DNA of 64,000 bases. It comes from Istiophorus platypterus. Its lineage: Eukaryota; Chordata; Actinopteri; Istiophoriformes; Istiophoridae. The translations under genes and the position numbers were made by a program. The notes under the pieces are model-generated. The model saw only the letters and a list, made by a program, of their open reading frames with translations. It had not been told where the DNA came from and made no database searches. The stretch's first letter is position 1; every line of letters starts with the position of its first letter. Where the stretch lies: positions 10,981,501 to 11,045,500 of the forward strand of contig CM029115.1 of NCBI GenBank assembly GCA_016859345.1. Direction: 5' to 3'. Below are positions 13,521 to 26,818 of this stretch, in pieces.

Positions 13521-14492
13521 TCAGTCCTCGTCTTCTAATCTCTCCCAAGACATATGAGGATGAATACGGTCACTGAAATATGACTTAATTTTCTTAATGG
13601 TGTCTGCTCCTTTTACACTCTTCATTTGTTTCTTTGAGGCAGAAGGTGCTGCCCCTCCCTCTTCTTCAGGTGTCTGTTTGTCAGCTGACTTTACTTTGTC
13701 ATGGTTTCCTCTCATTTCTTGTTCGACCATCCATTCATTCCACTGTCTCTCTATCAGCAGAGCATCCTCCTCTTCTGTTCCATCCACCTGGACCCTTTCC
13801 ACCTCACTTCTTAGTTCCTTGATCATGAAGCTGGGGTTTGCATGAGGATTCCTTGAGCTTTCCTTCTCCACTGACTCTGTCATCAACTGGCTGATGTTGG
13901 AGACATCAGATATGATGTGTCGTGGCAACATCTGATGAATTACTTTGGTTTTCCTCTTGCTAACATTTAGCTGGTCGTGAACTGGTGTCAGGATTGTTGG
14001 AGACATCAAAGGTTTCACCAATGCACACAATACTATCACAGGAGACAGTGAACAGAATCTTAGAGCTTTTCTCAACCTGATGTTTTCGTGGCTTCTGTAT
14101 TATGAAGATGCTGTTAATATCAGAGGGTGTTTGAGAAAAATTAAAGCTTAATCTCTTCAGGTCCAGTGATTCTGCTTCATCTTCTTCATCATCCTCCTTA
14201 GCATTCTTCTCATATTCCTTCAATTTCCTTAGCCACCTTGATGTTATCATTTGGCTCTTGATCAAGCTTGCTGTGATATAGGAATCTGTCACTTGCTTCT
14301 TTTGCTGCCAGCTCTCTCAGCTGCTCCTGAACCTCAGTATTCATCTCCTCTTTCGGAGCATCAGTCTTGAGAAGGAATTCTGAATGCAGGTCTGCGATTC
14401 GCTTCTCCACCTGTTTATTGACCATCCTCCTGATCCAAATGATGCAGAACCTGCTGCAGCTTGCTGCTCACTGTCTCCTCCTGACTATTCAT
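13521..14492 (-). pseudogene. decayed coding relic, charged coiled-coil-like protein, frameshifted
   Basis: Four successive open segments on the minus strand read like one protein. They run from about 14492 (ATG, MNSQEETVSSKLQQVLHHLD), through 14425-14210 (NKQVEKRIADLHSEF, then KEEMNTEVQEQLRELAAKEA), then about 14230-13990 (KEYEKNAKEDDEEDEAESL, then LSFNFSQTPSDINSIF), to about 13990-13521 (HDQLNVSKRKTKVIHQMLPR, then IERQWNEWMVEQEM, ending YFSDRIHPHMSWERLEDED and a stop). The segments lie in frames that change at about 14425, 14220 and 13990, with little overlap between them. That is the signature of frameshift decay, not chance open frames. Composition is rich in E, K, D and Q and looks helical or coiled-coil. 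No introns are apparent, so a retrocopy is possible, but I see no AATAAA plus poly-A at the end. I do not recognise the parent. It lies antisense within mctp1 intron 1. Confidence 0.7.
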
Positions 14493-14499
14493 TAATATA

Positions 14500-16870
14500 A
14501 AAATCAATTGCTATCCGTTATGATTGATCAATGATTAAATATGATTTTTGTTTTCACTGCAGGTAGCATACATAAGATTTAATTTGCTTCAGTTCAACAA
14601 CTTGATCGGCTTGTTATGTTTTGCGTTAGGCTGCTTTAAAGCTGATGATTGCCTTTTAAGGGGATAGGTGTCATACAACCCTCATCTTTGGAGTTACGAA
14701 CTTTTATATCCTGAGTGCTTTAAGTAGTTTGTCTCCTCTTTCGCATTGTCTCTGTTAGATATATTTTTATGAGACAGTAAATTGTCATCAAAACTACAAA
14801 TCAAATCAGCGTGAATAGTGGTTGTACAAACAGTTAACAATTAAATTTATGTCTTGTTAGAAACTATGAAATGTATTTCAAAATATTTTGCCCTTGAAGA
14901 AAATGTTTGACAGCCACATCTATTTTATACTAAGTGAAGCTTTTATAGGAACTCCTGTCTGTATAGACAGGTACTGTAGGTTATGTCTTAGGTTGAGCAC
15001 TAACAACATTATTTCACTAATTATTTCTCATTTCACTAAAAGTAAAAAAAAGTTTCCATTAAGTTACAGTATCCAAAATGGACTTACCTCAGTTAAGTTA
15101 TGAGCAATTGAATTTCTTCTTTCTTCTTCTCTTTGTAGTTGCACCAACTATATATGTGTTTTTTCTTTTGTATACGTTTGAAATTTTGCTTCCCCAGAGC
15201 TGTGTTGCCATGTTTCATCCCAGGGCTTTAAAAGTCTGATTCATTCTTAGATATTTATCAATAACAAAAGTTTAATATAAAAAATAGGTATTTATTTACT
15301 AATTCATTTAATAATCTATTTAATGGATTTTTTTTATGATTTTTCCTGTCTTGGCTAATGTGATATTGTGTCTTATTACAGGATGTCTCATATTTCTAAA
15401 CACTTTAAAAACAAATAAAATGTAAACTTCAAAATAGTGGTTTAATTTAGTCCCACATAATTACTGATTTTTACAATTTTCTTACAAAAACTATGCAACC
15501 CACAAATACATACTGTACAGTCACCATATCAACAACACCATGCATGTATAACTTCTAGTATTTTAGGCCTTTCCCCTTTTTAAGAGTCCTGCCTTTTGCC
15601 CTGGGTTGTGCTAGAGTCTCCACCTCTGACAGGTGGCTGCTATTTCTAAGTCATGAATATGACCACAGGCCATAGTCTCTATAAAAAGGTTTGCCATGTA
15701 ACAGCGTTACTTTTCACTTCACTTCATTTCATTTCTTGCTGTTTCTAGTTCTATTTGTATGCCGGCCTCTCTTTTCTGTCTCATTTGTCACTCTCTGTCT
15801 TATCACCATCTCTCAATATTTCTATTCCTTCTTTATCTCAAGTACAAATAGCAGAGATGTTGAACAGTGCTGTTGACGTGTAAAATTCTTTCCAAAGAAG
15901 TGTGAGAAGGATTGAATCCCGTTCAGTCGGGCTGGCTCTCAGTGTGTGGCATGTTCTTCCACAAACGTGTTGATTCATTGCCGTGGTGTGCTGTACCCTC
16001 TCTGGATTCCTCCGAAGCTGTGAGCTTAGGCAAGGATTCCTGTTTCCAATGTCGTGCACATCTGCTGTTGACACACCAGCTGACATGCTGGACACTTTGG
16101 GAAGCACGCATATTGCCCATTAACTCTCTGTCCATCTTAGTCCTTGGTCTGTATTATGTAGCTGCCAGAGACATTGGACCGCTTGCACTGTTTCATCTAT
16201 GAGCTCCACAGATTTGGCGGTGAGTTCCATAGACTTTGCTGCAACTGTCATATATATGATAAAGCCAGTTAACAACATCCTCAATATTTTTACAGTACTA
16301 GAATTGTCTTTTGTTCAGTGTATCATTTTACTGTTACATTATATCTGTACTGTAAACTGGTCGTAGAATTAGTGATCATTGATAACTTATTAGTTGAAAC
16401 AAAATATACATTGTTTGAACAAATTTTGTGATTTAGTTAAATGTAGTCTTTGTTTTCAGGAGTTTGACAGAATATCCTTGCCAATTACAGACTCGATAAC
16501 CCTTCTGAGTATGATATTTCCGTGGATGTCATATTATTTTTATTACTCAGCTTTACCTTAACGACATGGCAGCAGTGACTCACCACAGGCACAGCAATGT
16601 CCCAATGGTCTTTTATGTTCTTGTGTTTAAAGTCATGCACCCTCACATGTCAGAAATACAAACATCAATATAAATGGGTCAGTGTTCAAGAGGACAAGAT
16701 ACACAAATGGAGTTTGTTTGTTTGTTTGTTTATGTAACAGATGATACGTTTTATGTGGCTGATACTACAGTATACTCTGGTCTGCCCTGGTGTAGATTCA
16801 CTGCAAAAGGAAAACCGCAGAATCTTTTGTTGTGTATATGCATGCTCACGCGTGTCATCAAGAGAAAAAT
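14500..16870. other. intronic, nothing recognised
   Basis: AT-rich non-coding DNA. A (GTTT)n run at 16712-16731 is the only simple repeat of note. Open frames here are short and unconvincing. Confidence 0.55.
16712..16731 (+). repeat. (GTTT)n microsatellite
   Basis: About five GTTT units, part of a short T-rich tract. Confidence 0.8.
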
Positions 16871-16875
16871 ATAAT

Positions 16876-17707
16876 AAACTATTTGAGTGTCATCTTGCCC
16901 ATTGTGCTATATGATACTGAAGTATGGGGTTGACTCAGTCATCATAGCTATACTGGTTGTAATAAACACCCACTTGAATCTCTAAATGGAGAATTCTGTA
17001 GATACATTTTACAAATACACAAGAAAAACACCAACAAATGCCTTTTGAGCAGAGTGAGGCAGATGCCTTCTGATAATTAACATTCAAATTAGAACACTCA
17101 CATTCTTGAGGCATCTAGCCCCTCAGACACCCTCATCTCTAAAGCCCTCCAAACCCGAGAGCTGAGCCTAGAAGAGTCACTTATATCAGCAGGTGTTGAG
17201 CATGAAGGCCTCCTCTGAAACACCGTCTGACCAGTCTCACAAGAACCGTGTTTTTCAAACACCAATCATAGTAAACCAAATGATAACACAATGCAAAGAA
17301 ACCTACTTGAAAACTGGAAAGAGGAAACTAAAAAGCCAAAGTAGATTAGACTGTTGTCTGTCATTAAACAGATTAAGAATCTGCAAAATATCTGTTAAAT
17401 GTCAATAGAGAGCAGAGGCAGATTCTAATCAAGTACAGCCTCAGTGACCACAAACTGGCAATCGAAAAAGGAAGACGCTAAAAATAACAGCACTGAAAGA
17501 AAACAGAACACGTGGTCAGCGTTCATCAGATAAAAGCATTTACTTTAAACATTTACATTCTGAAATTCCAAATTTCAATGAACTAAATGACATCTCAAAA
17601 TTAAAGAGAGTAGACGGTGCATATCTTGCTACCCACTATATATCAACATATCATAAACTGAGGGACAGTGAATGATCTACACACACACACACAAACACAC
17701 ACGCAAT

Positions 17708-17747
<40 letters not shown>

Positions 17748-17885
17748 TATAGGGTATATCCAGCTTGGTGTTGCTTTATTGTTCTTTCTATGGCTAAATT
17801 GTATTTTGATGCTCTAGCAACATTATTTTTGAAACATTTATACCAATAAAGTCCCTTTGAATTTGAAATTTAAATTTCAATTTGA
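16876..17885 (+). mobile_element. LINE (non-LTR retrotransposon) 3' remnant
   Basis: Several frames in order give words that I recognise from the C-terminal part of a teleost LINE ORF2. They are an LYDTEVWG-like stretch near 16905, FCRYILQIHKKTPTNA near 16992-17040, a SLEESPLSQQVLS-like stretch near 17163-17200, then YLKTGKRKLKSQSRLDCCLS (about 17307-17366), SLSDHKLAIEKGRR (about 17439-17480) and YHKLRDSE followed by a stop (about 17648-17675). A CA microsatellite and an AATAAAGTCCC/TTGAATTTGAAATTT tail to about 17885 follow, as is typical of this family's 3' end. Multiple stops and frameshifts show that it is dead. The 5' end is truncated. I do not assign a clade with confidence. Confidence 0.75.
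17679..17743 (+). repeat. (CA)n microsatellite, interrupted
   Basis: ACACAC runs interrupted by AAACACACACGCAATCTC, lying inside the 3' region of the LINE remnant. Confidence 0.9.
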
Positions 17886-17889
17886 GAAA

Positions 17890-20800
17890 GGGAGAGAGAG
17901 AACGAGAGACTTAGCTTTTTGTTATTTCTTAATAGTGGCACTGAAGTGTCAGTCATCATCTGGAAACTGGGAACATTATTCTCCACCAGCCATCTGTTCA
18001 TCTTCATAATAAAATCTGTCCTGCTGTTCATATTCATTTATTCTCTTTGCACCCCAATGCATAACCAGAATCCAGTATTAATTCAAGTAGGAATTCTAAT
18101 GGGCTTCCAAAATTGCATAACTTTAGATCCCTTTTTGTTGCTGCTAAAAATCCAGTGCAGCGCAGTGCAGTGCATCAATGGCAAAACCATTAAGTTCACC
18201 CCACACTCTGTCTGGTTGAACATGAGCGTTCTAGAGAGAAGTTTCATCTATTTAGATATTTAAATTTAGAAGCAAATAATACATGTTATTGCAGCTGTAG
18301 CTTGGATTACTGTGTTATAGTGTAGTAAATGATAAGTTTCATGATGACAACTGCCTTGGAGTGGAAACGGAAAACTTCTCACCCCTCCAGCTTTTCCAAG
18401 TGGTATTACTGCTGTTGCAGAGAATGGATCGCTTTCCAATTTCAGTGCTATAGGTAAGGTAGAGTAAGACACCCGGTTGTATTAATAAGTACGCAGGTTT
18501 TTTTTAAATTTTATGATCTGGTAGAAGTAATGCCAACTGAAGGTCGTCCAGCAACAGGAATATTCTTCATTTGCCAGGTGGAGTTTCCAGTAACTTCGGT
18601 TGTTCCATTGTCATCTCATACTTTCAGATTTTTTTTTTAACTAATTGCCCGAGACCCTACTATATAATTATTCAAATGGACAGTTTGTTTTATAAGGTCA
18701 CTGCAGAGCTTCTGCAAAACAGTTTTGGATAAACTGAGAATCAAGGTCCTACTCACCACACTTTAGGAATCAGGGGCAAAGATGGTTTTCATAATGAAGG
18801 CTCTGAAAGAACCAAGTTTTCTTTTTTTTTTATTTTATAGAAGAATTCACAAGGATGGGTTTTTAGGGACCAGTGAGCTCTCAGTGGTTAGAACAGAACC
18901 ATGTGATTGAATGAGTCTGCATGCAGGAGTTGTTATAATGAAAGAGGATGAATCACTGGGTGAAACTTGCAGGGGTTGCTACTACAATTTCTCAGGTCTG
19001 GAGTGTGGGCTTCTTTCAAGTAATGGGCAGTGTAGGCTACCTTGATGACACATTGTGTGGGGGAAGAATCCCGGGGTGTTCAAGGAAAAGCCTGTCCTAT
19101 CTTAAAACTTTTAAAAGTAGCTATTGTGAAATATCCGGCATTTCTGGGCCTGTATTTCTTTTTCTGTTGATAATGTGCAAATGCAGGTATTTTGTTGTCT
19201 GTTGGAAAGTTAGATAATGTGATGTCACACCAAGCTATTTCCAGTGCAGCTCCAGTGGCACTTCATATCAGAAAACAACTAGAGACCATCTGTGATGGGA
19301 TCACACCAACTGCCACGCACATCAACATGCTGATGCTCCAACCCATGAGTACTCCGTAGTTATTACTACGTTGTGACATGAGTACTCAGTACTAATGGAT
19401 CGCACCACTTCCATCTTCAAACTCTTCCTTTGTTTTGATTTCAACTATACACCTGCTGTGGCTGGTAATCATCAACATTGGGGGAAATCATCAACGAGGA
19501 GTCAGAGATACTAGTTTGTCAAATTACAGTAGGCCAGTAAACAACATGTAATGCCAGCTAGGTATTATAAGTGACATTTCATAAATAATTTTTTGTCATT
19601 TTGAAAACAGTTTCAGGTTTTCTGTCTGTGAACCTCAATTTCCTCTTCAGAGAAACACAGGAGTCCCCTGCACAACTTGAAATACCTCCCATTTCACTTA
19701 TCATAACGCAGTATGTTTATATTGCAAGTCACAGCTGTTATATCCTCTCAACTGTGTAAACAGTCACTGTTAGAATCACCTTTATCCTCTTGAATAAAAA
19801 AGAAACTGTCATTAATAAATTAGCGCTAAAATATTTGACGTCATGTTTTTGTTTGTACATCAGGGAATGTAGGGCTATGTAAATGTTATTGACACACTTG
19901 ACTATTGCTGTTTATAACAATGGGTACTAATAACTCGTGGGTCAGTTACAGACCTTTTGTTAGGGAATGGAAGGTTAGCTTTGAAGTTAAATGTAAAATC
20001 TTTAAACATTTAAAAAAAGATCTCTAATTTTCTGTCAGGAATTCATTTTTCATGTGAAACGATAACATTTGTTGTCCTGAGCCTTTACTATTTCAATTAT
20101 ATACTCTGAAAAGAGAAAGAAAGCATTACAGTGAGTTATTTTAGCGGTGCGTTTGTGTCTTAACACAGAGAGGTTGTGAGCCAGCACTGCTTTTTGTGTA
20201 GGGAATGTGAGGCAGTAATAGAAGACAAGTAGCTCTATGGTCCCGTGAACAGCTAGATAGATTCAAACAGTTATGTCTCTGCACTCAGATAAAACGCAGT
20301 ATACAGTAAACATGAGGGAGAGGCATTTGACCCACACGTCTAAGATTCTGTCCCTGATGTATATCGCAGCATTAGGTGCGTTAGAAAGGTATGGCATGTA
20401 TAATCTTAGCGCATGGATTGGCTGAGTTCCTATACAAAGCTCAGTCACGATGCAACTGGAGTAATGTGATGGAAATTAACCACAGGGAACGGATTGTGAT
20501 TCAGTACCCAGTAGGAGCACAGAATTCAGTGAGACATTAAATAGGTAATTTGCCTTATACTTCTTTCATGGAATACCTAATTTAAATTTTAGAATCATTT
20601 GTGACTCATTGTAATGTGACTCATTGTCACAAGCATCATCATTGTGCCAAATAATATTTTGAACTGAACAGTGTTATGTTCCAGAAGCCAGAGACACATT
20701 CATAAACATAAAGACAGCTGCTTATGTGTTTTTAAAAGTCAGAAAAAGCTTTGTTGTAACGTGGACATGACCTCAGTTGCCTGTTTCCTCTGCTCCAGTT

Positions 20801-20935
20801 ACAGTGACCTGGAACACAAACAGGAAGAATAAAATTTTAACTTCAATTCACTTTTCACATCACCCGAACTGTCTCTGTATAATTCCAGGTCACAATATGA
20901 ATATCAGAAACACAACTGAGACCTCCCCTGTTCAA
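17890..20935. other. intronic, nothing recognised
   Basis: Non-coding AT-rich DNA. A small direct repeat (CATGAGTACTC at 19344 and 19377) encloses a 6-bp hairpin (19355-19370). No gene or named repeat was seen. Confidence 0.55.
19344..19387 (+). repeat. direct repeat flanking a small hairpin
   Basis: CATGAGTACTC at 19344-19354 recurs at 19377-19387. Between them CGTAGT/ACTACG (19355-19360 and 19365-19370) forms a perfect 6-bp stem with a TATT loop. Confidence 0.8.

Positions 20936-20937
<2 letters not shown>

Positions 20938-20989
<52 letters not shown>
20938..20989 (+). repeat. (CA)n microsatellite
   Basis: About 25 uninterrupted CA units. Confidence 0.95.
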
Positions 20990-20992
<3 letters not shown>

Positions 20993-21187
20993 GAACAACA
21001 GAATTGATGTAACTACTTATCAAACTGGAAATTACCTCAACTTTTACCTAGCCAGTAAAGTTATGAGGAAACAAAGCACAGAAAAAAGAAAATCTTGATT
21101 TTGCAATAGGGGTTTGTTACAAAAAAAGGAAGCTAGCTAGGCAAATGCTTTTTTTTTTTAAATACTAAACATTAAATCTAAATCTGA

Positions 21188-21402
21188 GCTAGAATGGCGC
21201 TCAGTAGGGCGAAATGCTCCGCCAATTCCTGGATCTGTCCCTTTCACCGGATTTGCAAAAAAAAGTTAAGTGGTTCTACATGGGCCAAAACCCCATCCCT
21301 CCACCACGTTTGGTGCAAATCTTTTTAGTGCTTTTTGCATAATCTTGCTTTCAGTTAAATAAACAAATAACAAACAGACTCGGGTAAAAACATAACCCCT
21401 TT
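21188..21402 (-). repeat. interspersed repeat, copy A (GATTACGCAAAAACTAC family), minus strand
   Basis: Reverse-complemented, the segment begins with GGGGTTATGTTTTTACCCG, continues through AAGATTATGCAAAAAGCAC and CACCAAACGTGGTGGAGGGA, then GGGGTTTTGGCCCATG and GGGACAGATCCAGGAATT, and ends near GCGCCATTCTAGCTC. I recognise this order of blocks as a common vertebrate/teleost dispersed repeat that normally reads GGAGGTTATGTTTTC, GATTACGCAAAAACTAC, CTTGGTGGAGGGATGGGGC and ends in CGAGTGCC(A/C)TTCTAG. It is near full-length but diverged. The second copy in this window is at about 54008-54185. Confidence 0.65.
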
Positions 21403-21404
21403 AG

Positions 21405-24400
21405 AAGGACTAATTAAAGTTACAACAATATAAAAATGAGAGACATGCGATGGTAATTGTAAATATAATTGTAAAATCTGCAAAAACTTAATGTAACTGA
21501 GAAATTAAAAATGGAAAAACAAGTCTACGAAGAAACAAAGGACACGTACACATGTCTACATTCATTATATGTCATACAAATCTCAATGAACATATAGCAC
21601 TTGCACAGTAGAGCCTGTAATGTCAAGCCTTTTTTGTTGTATTGGATGTAATTGCAACTGTGTGCAGTACTGTGTTTTTGCAAAAGGGAAAAGACCCGAT
21701 AATAGTGACAGCAAAGAATTTAGTCATAGTATACTTCAGCTTTTACTTTTCTTGTTTACCTATGTCCAGGTAAATCTAGGTAAAAAAAACAAAAAAACAA
21801 CAACTTAATCTCTTTATTTATACATTAAAACAACCATATACTTGAAAAAGAGTAAAATAAAGAAACTGGTTAGAGACAAATTTTAGGGGTTTTGTACTAC
21901 TCAGATATAGAATTTGAGGTAATTCAGAGTTCCATTCAACCAGTTATCTAAAGTTCAAAGTTTCCTTCTCTTATGTTCTCTAATATAGGAGACCAATTAC
22001 TTTTTACTTGGTCTTCACTTTTGTCTTTGAGATGCTGACTGCAATTTGGCAATCTGTTTGAAACAGAAGGCGTCCAGGGGTAGTAAGAGCTCAAAGGAGA
22101 AAGGAGACAAGAGGGTGGGGCAACTGGTCGGCACAGTCGGGATGGGGGCGCTATGCAAGTAGTAGCTGAAGCAAAGTCAAGGGAGGGTTGAGAAGGAGAC
22201 ATAGAGGGAAAGACAAAGACATGGACAGAGACAAAAGTAAACAGAGCAGTGAGATGAATCAATCTATAGAGCCAGTGGGAAGCTGTGTTTCTCCCAGGAG
22301 ATGGTATGTCGTGTCTGGTGTGTGATAGTCTCCTCTTTTGGCAGCCACTGGGGCTGCTCAGCCTTTACCCAGAATATGCCCTTCGTACACCAGTGCATCC
22401 CTTTATTCTCCCTGTGTCCTGACTGAAACCTCTCATCTCTCTCCCTCTGTCCAAACCCTTTTCGTTTCATCACTTATGCTGTAGTTGTAATGCTCAGATT
22501 TATTTGTCCTTTGGATTTCAATTTGCTCTGTTTTGCTTGAACCTTTGTCTTCAGTCCTTGTTCCATAACCTTCATTTGAATTTTTTTCTCATTTAGAATG
22601 TCACTTTTTTAATATGTCGGTTCTGCTGTATTTTTTTTTACATAATTTTGCACTGCATTAGTGTGGATTGTGTTTGTCTCTAATTTATACCAGTTGCAGT
22701 TTAGTGCTGGTTTTTGCTTTTTTCATCATGGCTGACAGTTCAATAATCACATCATACAGGTGCAAATTACAGAGTTCATGTCCCATTTCAATTTGCTCAT
22801 TAGTACATGGGAGTACAGCTAAAAAAATCAGTAAATTATCTTTCTGCTTTAATTAATTAACCTTTTAGTGTCAACTGTTATAAAATAGGGAAAATTATCC
22901 ATCACATTTTCCCAGTGCTTCATGTTACCTTGCATAAAAATGATTCCATTGAGTTCCAAACTATGGGATAAACAGATCTTAAATTTGGCAAAAAAAAGGA
23001 AGCACTGATATTAGATTTCTCCTCAGTTTTTGCAAATACCTGAGTTGAGATTTTGGAATCAGTTTCAAGACAAAAAAGTTTGACCAGGCTTCCCTATCGA
23101 ATGATCAGCAAATAGTTCGATCTCTACTCTGCTGATTATCATATCATCTTGCAAAAAACCTGAAACCTATTCCAGTTATCAATTTAAAGCAGGAAAATTA
23201 CAGTCATTCAATATTTCAACTTTGTAAGATCGTACGGGGAGATGCATCATAAACAGTGAATGTGTGGGTGAACATGAAGAAAGCTCAAGGCAGTGTCAGG
23301 CACACACACAACCACACAGAGCCAAACTTTGGCAAAGACAAGTTTTGATGCTGTGAATCTAGGAGCCAGTATACAGAAACTTGAAATGGATAATAAACAG
23401 GGATGAGATGCCACAGGTTAAAATAAAGAAGAGCAGAGAGGCAGAAAGCAAGAGAAGAGAAAGGGAACTGATGGAGCAAGAGCAAGAGCAATGATAGAAA
23501 CAATAATCAGACAGAAGGGCAGAAATGGGAGAAAACATTGTGTTTGTTTGCTGACTGCACCAAGCAACTTGCAAAGCCCTCCTCTGTTTCCTGCAGAGAT
23601 AGAGAATGGTTAATCCCTGTAGATGTAGGCAAAGCTTACTCCTTGCTGCTTTACATTTGTTTAATTGATTATTGATTTAAATCCTCTAGTAAATGTCACA
23701 AGCCCCCTACAAGGTATGAAAGTAAATAAAACAAATGCAGAGGAGAGGCTTACAGAGGCTTTGAAGCACTTGTGTCAGCTTCACTGTCAAGTCATGTCAT
23801 TTCAGTGTTCATTGCTGAAACATCAAGTGTACATGTATATGTGTGTCACCAGTGCTATACTGTGCATGGTCGTGTGTGTAAATGTGTATGTTCTGTGATG
23901 TGTGGTGAGTAATGGAACAGACAGATGGTGCACACTCCAGGGTTCGGAGGTGCGGACGTGCCAACACAGGAGATTCAGGCTGGGATGGAAGCATCACATG
24001 GGTTGTGTTGTTTATTTCACATACTCGTATTTGTGTATGTAGAAAAGACATAGCCTGACACATTTTAGCGGGGGACGTACATTTGTGTGTGTAAATGAGT
24101 TGCATGTTACCTCAAGAGCGGTGTTGGGAGGTTGTGGTGTTTGCACAAGCATGTGGCTGTACAGACTATAGCCTCAATCACTGCACGTTTGCTAAAAATA
24201 CATGAATGTACCCAGCTACAACTGCACACACATGCACGGTACACATACTGTACTGTACATGCAGTTATTCTTCTCTGAGCCCCAAAGGTCTTGGTTATGT
24301 CATATATAAACCTGTCAGATTTGCTTTGGCTTAAGCAAAATATGCTTATTACAGAGTGCTCTGAGGCATTGCAGACCATTTTGTGGCTTTTTTTCTTGAG

Positions 24401-26815
24401 AGATGTGGGCGAAATTTCATTTCATCTGTTTTGCTGTCAAAGTGTCCAGGCTGTGAGGATGAGGTGTGTTGTGTTGGACTGAGCTCAGAACTGAAGTCAT
24501 AAGACCTGCTGACAGACACAAGCCTGAACAAGCCTCATACAGCAGCACACATGAAAGGGACGGCTGTCGTGTTGTGGGGTCTAGTCTAACTCTATTGTAA
24601 TATAAGAATTTATGTGCGCGCGCACACACACACACACAAACACACAAAAACACACAAAAACACATTTACACACTCCACTCTCTCTCTCTCTGAACTGGGC
24701 CTTGACAGAGTTTTTGTTGTGACTGTGCGAAGCCTTCTGTGCCAGGAAGTAGATTGCCTCCCTGCTGCTGTGCCCTCGCCTGGCCTGGCAGTTGCCCTGT
24801 TCTGATTCACAAATGCTTACAGAAAGAGTGAGAAGATGATATGCTCCATGTTGTGTGAGCCTCCCAGCATTTCCTTCCTTTGTGGTATTGGGTGCTTTTT
24901 TGCATTTCCCTTCTCTTTCCCTGTACAATTTTAGTCTCTCCTGCTGCTCATATCTGCCCCTGAGTTTTTTTAAAATTTATTATGTGTTGCTGTCAAAATG
25001 TTTTCCTGTTTGATGTTTCTGATATCCATACAATCTCCCTCCTCTCCTCTATCCTCCTGCTTCACTTTTTAGTTGTTTACGATGCTGTACTTTTCCCCAC
25101 TATTTTATTGCAGCTCTTTTATGCTTCACCTCAGCAAAACAGATCTCTTTTTTGATTTGAGAAGTGATCGTCCTGCAGTTTCTCCCGGGGTCACACTCTT
25201 TTTTCATCTGGACTGATAGCTCCTGGCGAGGAGCACCCTCCACATGTGTGATATGAATAGCTAGCCGGCAGGAAAGCATGATGATGCACTGTCAGAGAAA
25301 GAGAAGGGGAGAGGTTGGAGTGACTAACCTTTACATTATTTACAGCTTACCCATGTACTCAATAGAAACGTACATCCTACTGTTGTCTGCAAAGCATGGC
25401 TTAACATTTTTAACATTGAGTATACGTGATTGGATCGTACATATTCATCTTGTATGATATCCTTCATTGTATGTATTTGTTTGTTTGTATCTAATTGTCT
25501 GTTGGTTATTTTTATTATTGCTGAATGGTGCATTAATTGCCTCATTAAGTCAACTTTACCAATTTTTTTTATTTTGGCCTGCACACTGTATACTTAATTG
25601 TTTCTTTGCACATTGATCGGCCACCTAAGTGAAAAAACCTGAACTACCACGGCATGATGTTTCCTAAAGGGGAGGTACCAACTCAGCAGGAAAGTTTTTG
25701 CTCAACAAAATGTATGGTCATTTTTTTAGAAAGTTTCAGCTTTCTATTCTTCAATAGTACAGAAACATTTGTCCCAATTTGCCACAACTGTTACTTGCAT
25801 TCAGTAACAGTGCCTGTTACGGTAGGTATTTACTCTTAATGGACAGCTAATCGTGGAAGATCAGTTCACTTTTTCACGAATGACAAGAAGGATAAAGGCA
25901 GCAGAGGTATATACTGAAGGAGGTAAATACAGGGACAAGATTTTGTGAGGTGTCAGAAGCTTTTTAGGGCTCAAGATGTTATGATTAATCTAGCGCTGTG
26001 CAACCATACAAATATTCCCTTTACTTTTAGTGATTGAGCAGCTACTTAGGGTGAAGTTTGGAGGTGCTAATCCATGAATCAGGCCTTGTTGATACATGGG
26101 TATTTTTTCAAAACAAAATTTTTTTCTATGCATTTTGGCCTTTTGTCCAGATGCAAACTGTATTTTAGTTCACGGAAAATGGATCCTTTGCAAAGCTGCC
26201 TCCGGAGAAAAGATAATTCAGAAACTCTGTTTTCACAGAGACAGGAAAACTGATTTTTTGGCATGTGACGTCATTGTTGATAGCCGGGTGCATTTGGACA
26301 AGCGGCTGACTGAATGGAATCCCAAGCTGGCATCAATGGGAAAATGAGTGGATCATTAGCAGTTAAATTTAAATGAAATTCATTATTAACACTAACTAAT
26401 CAATTCAGCTAATATAAAAGGACTTTCATTTTGTTTGTATGAGGTTTCACTTGTTCAGAAGCAGCTCCAAATAGGTAACACACCATAGTTAGCTAATTTA
26501 GGCTATTTATAATAAACGGAGTCATTACATGCAGTCACTACAAGGCTGGCTAACTTTGAGTAACCATTATGGACGCATAAATGCATGAATGCTCCTATGC
26601 AAGAATAACAGTAAGATTTTTCTTGTTCTTTCCAGTCTGCTGATATTATATATATGAATGCAGTATTGTAACAGTGTAAGTTGTCCTGCCGTGTAGCTGC
26701 ATCAAAAACAGGGATGTGGTGTTGAGAAAAGATCTCTGTGAGTGGACTATGGGTGTGAAGGGGATTTTAAAAAGTTGCAGTGTCAAAAAAAATAAAACAA
26801 ATCTTTTAATTATTT
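21405..26815. other. intronic, simple repeats only
   Basis: Non-coding DNA with a CG/CA/CT microsatellite at 24614-24692 and short T/A runs. Frames on both strands are short and overlap one another. No gene recognised. Confidence 0.55.
24614..24692 (+). repeat. compound (CG)(CA)(CT) microsatellite
   Basis: GCGCGCGCACACAC, then CACACAAAAA units, then a CTCTCTCTCTCTCT run. Confidence 0.9.
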
Positions 26816-26818
26816 ATA

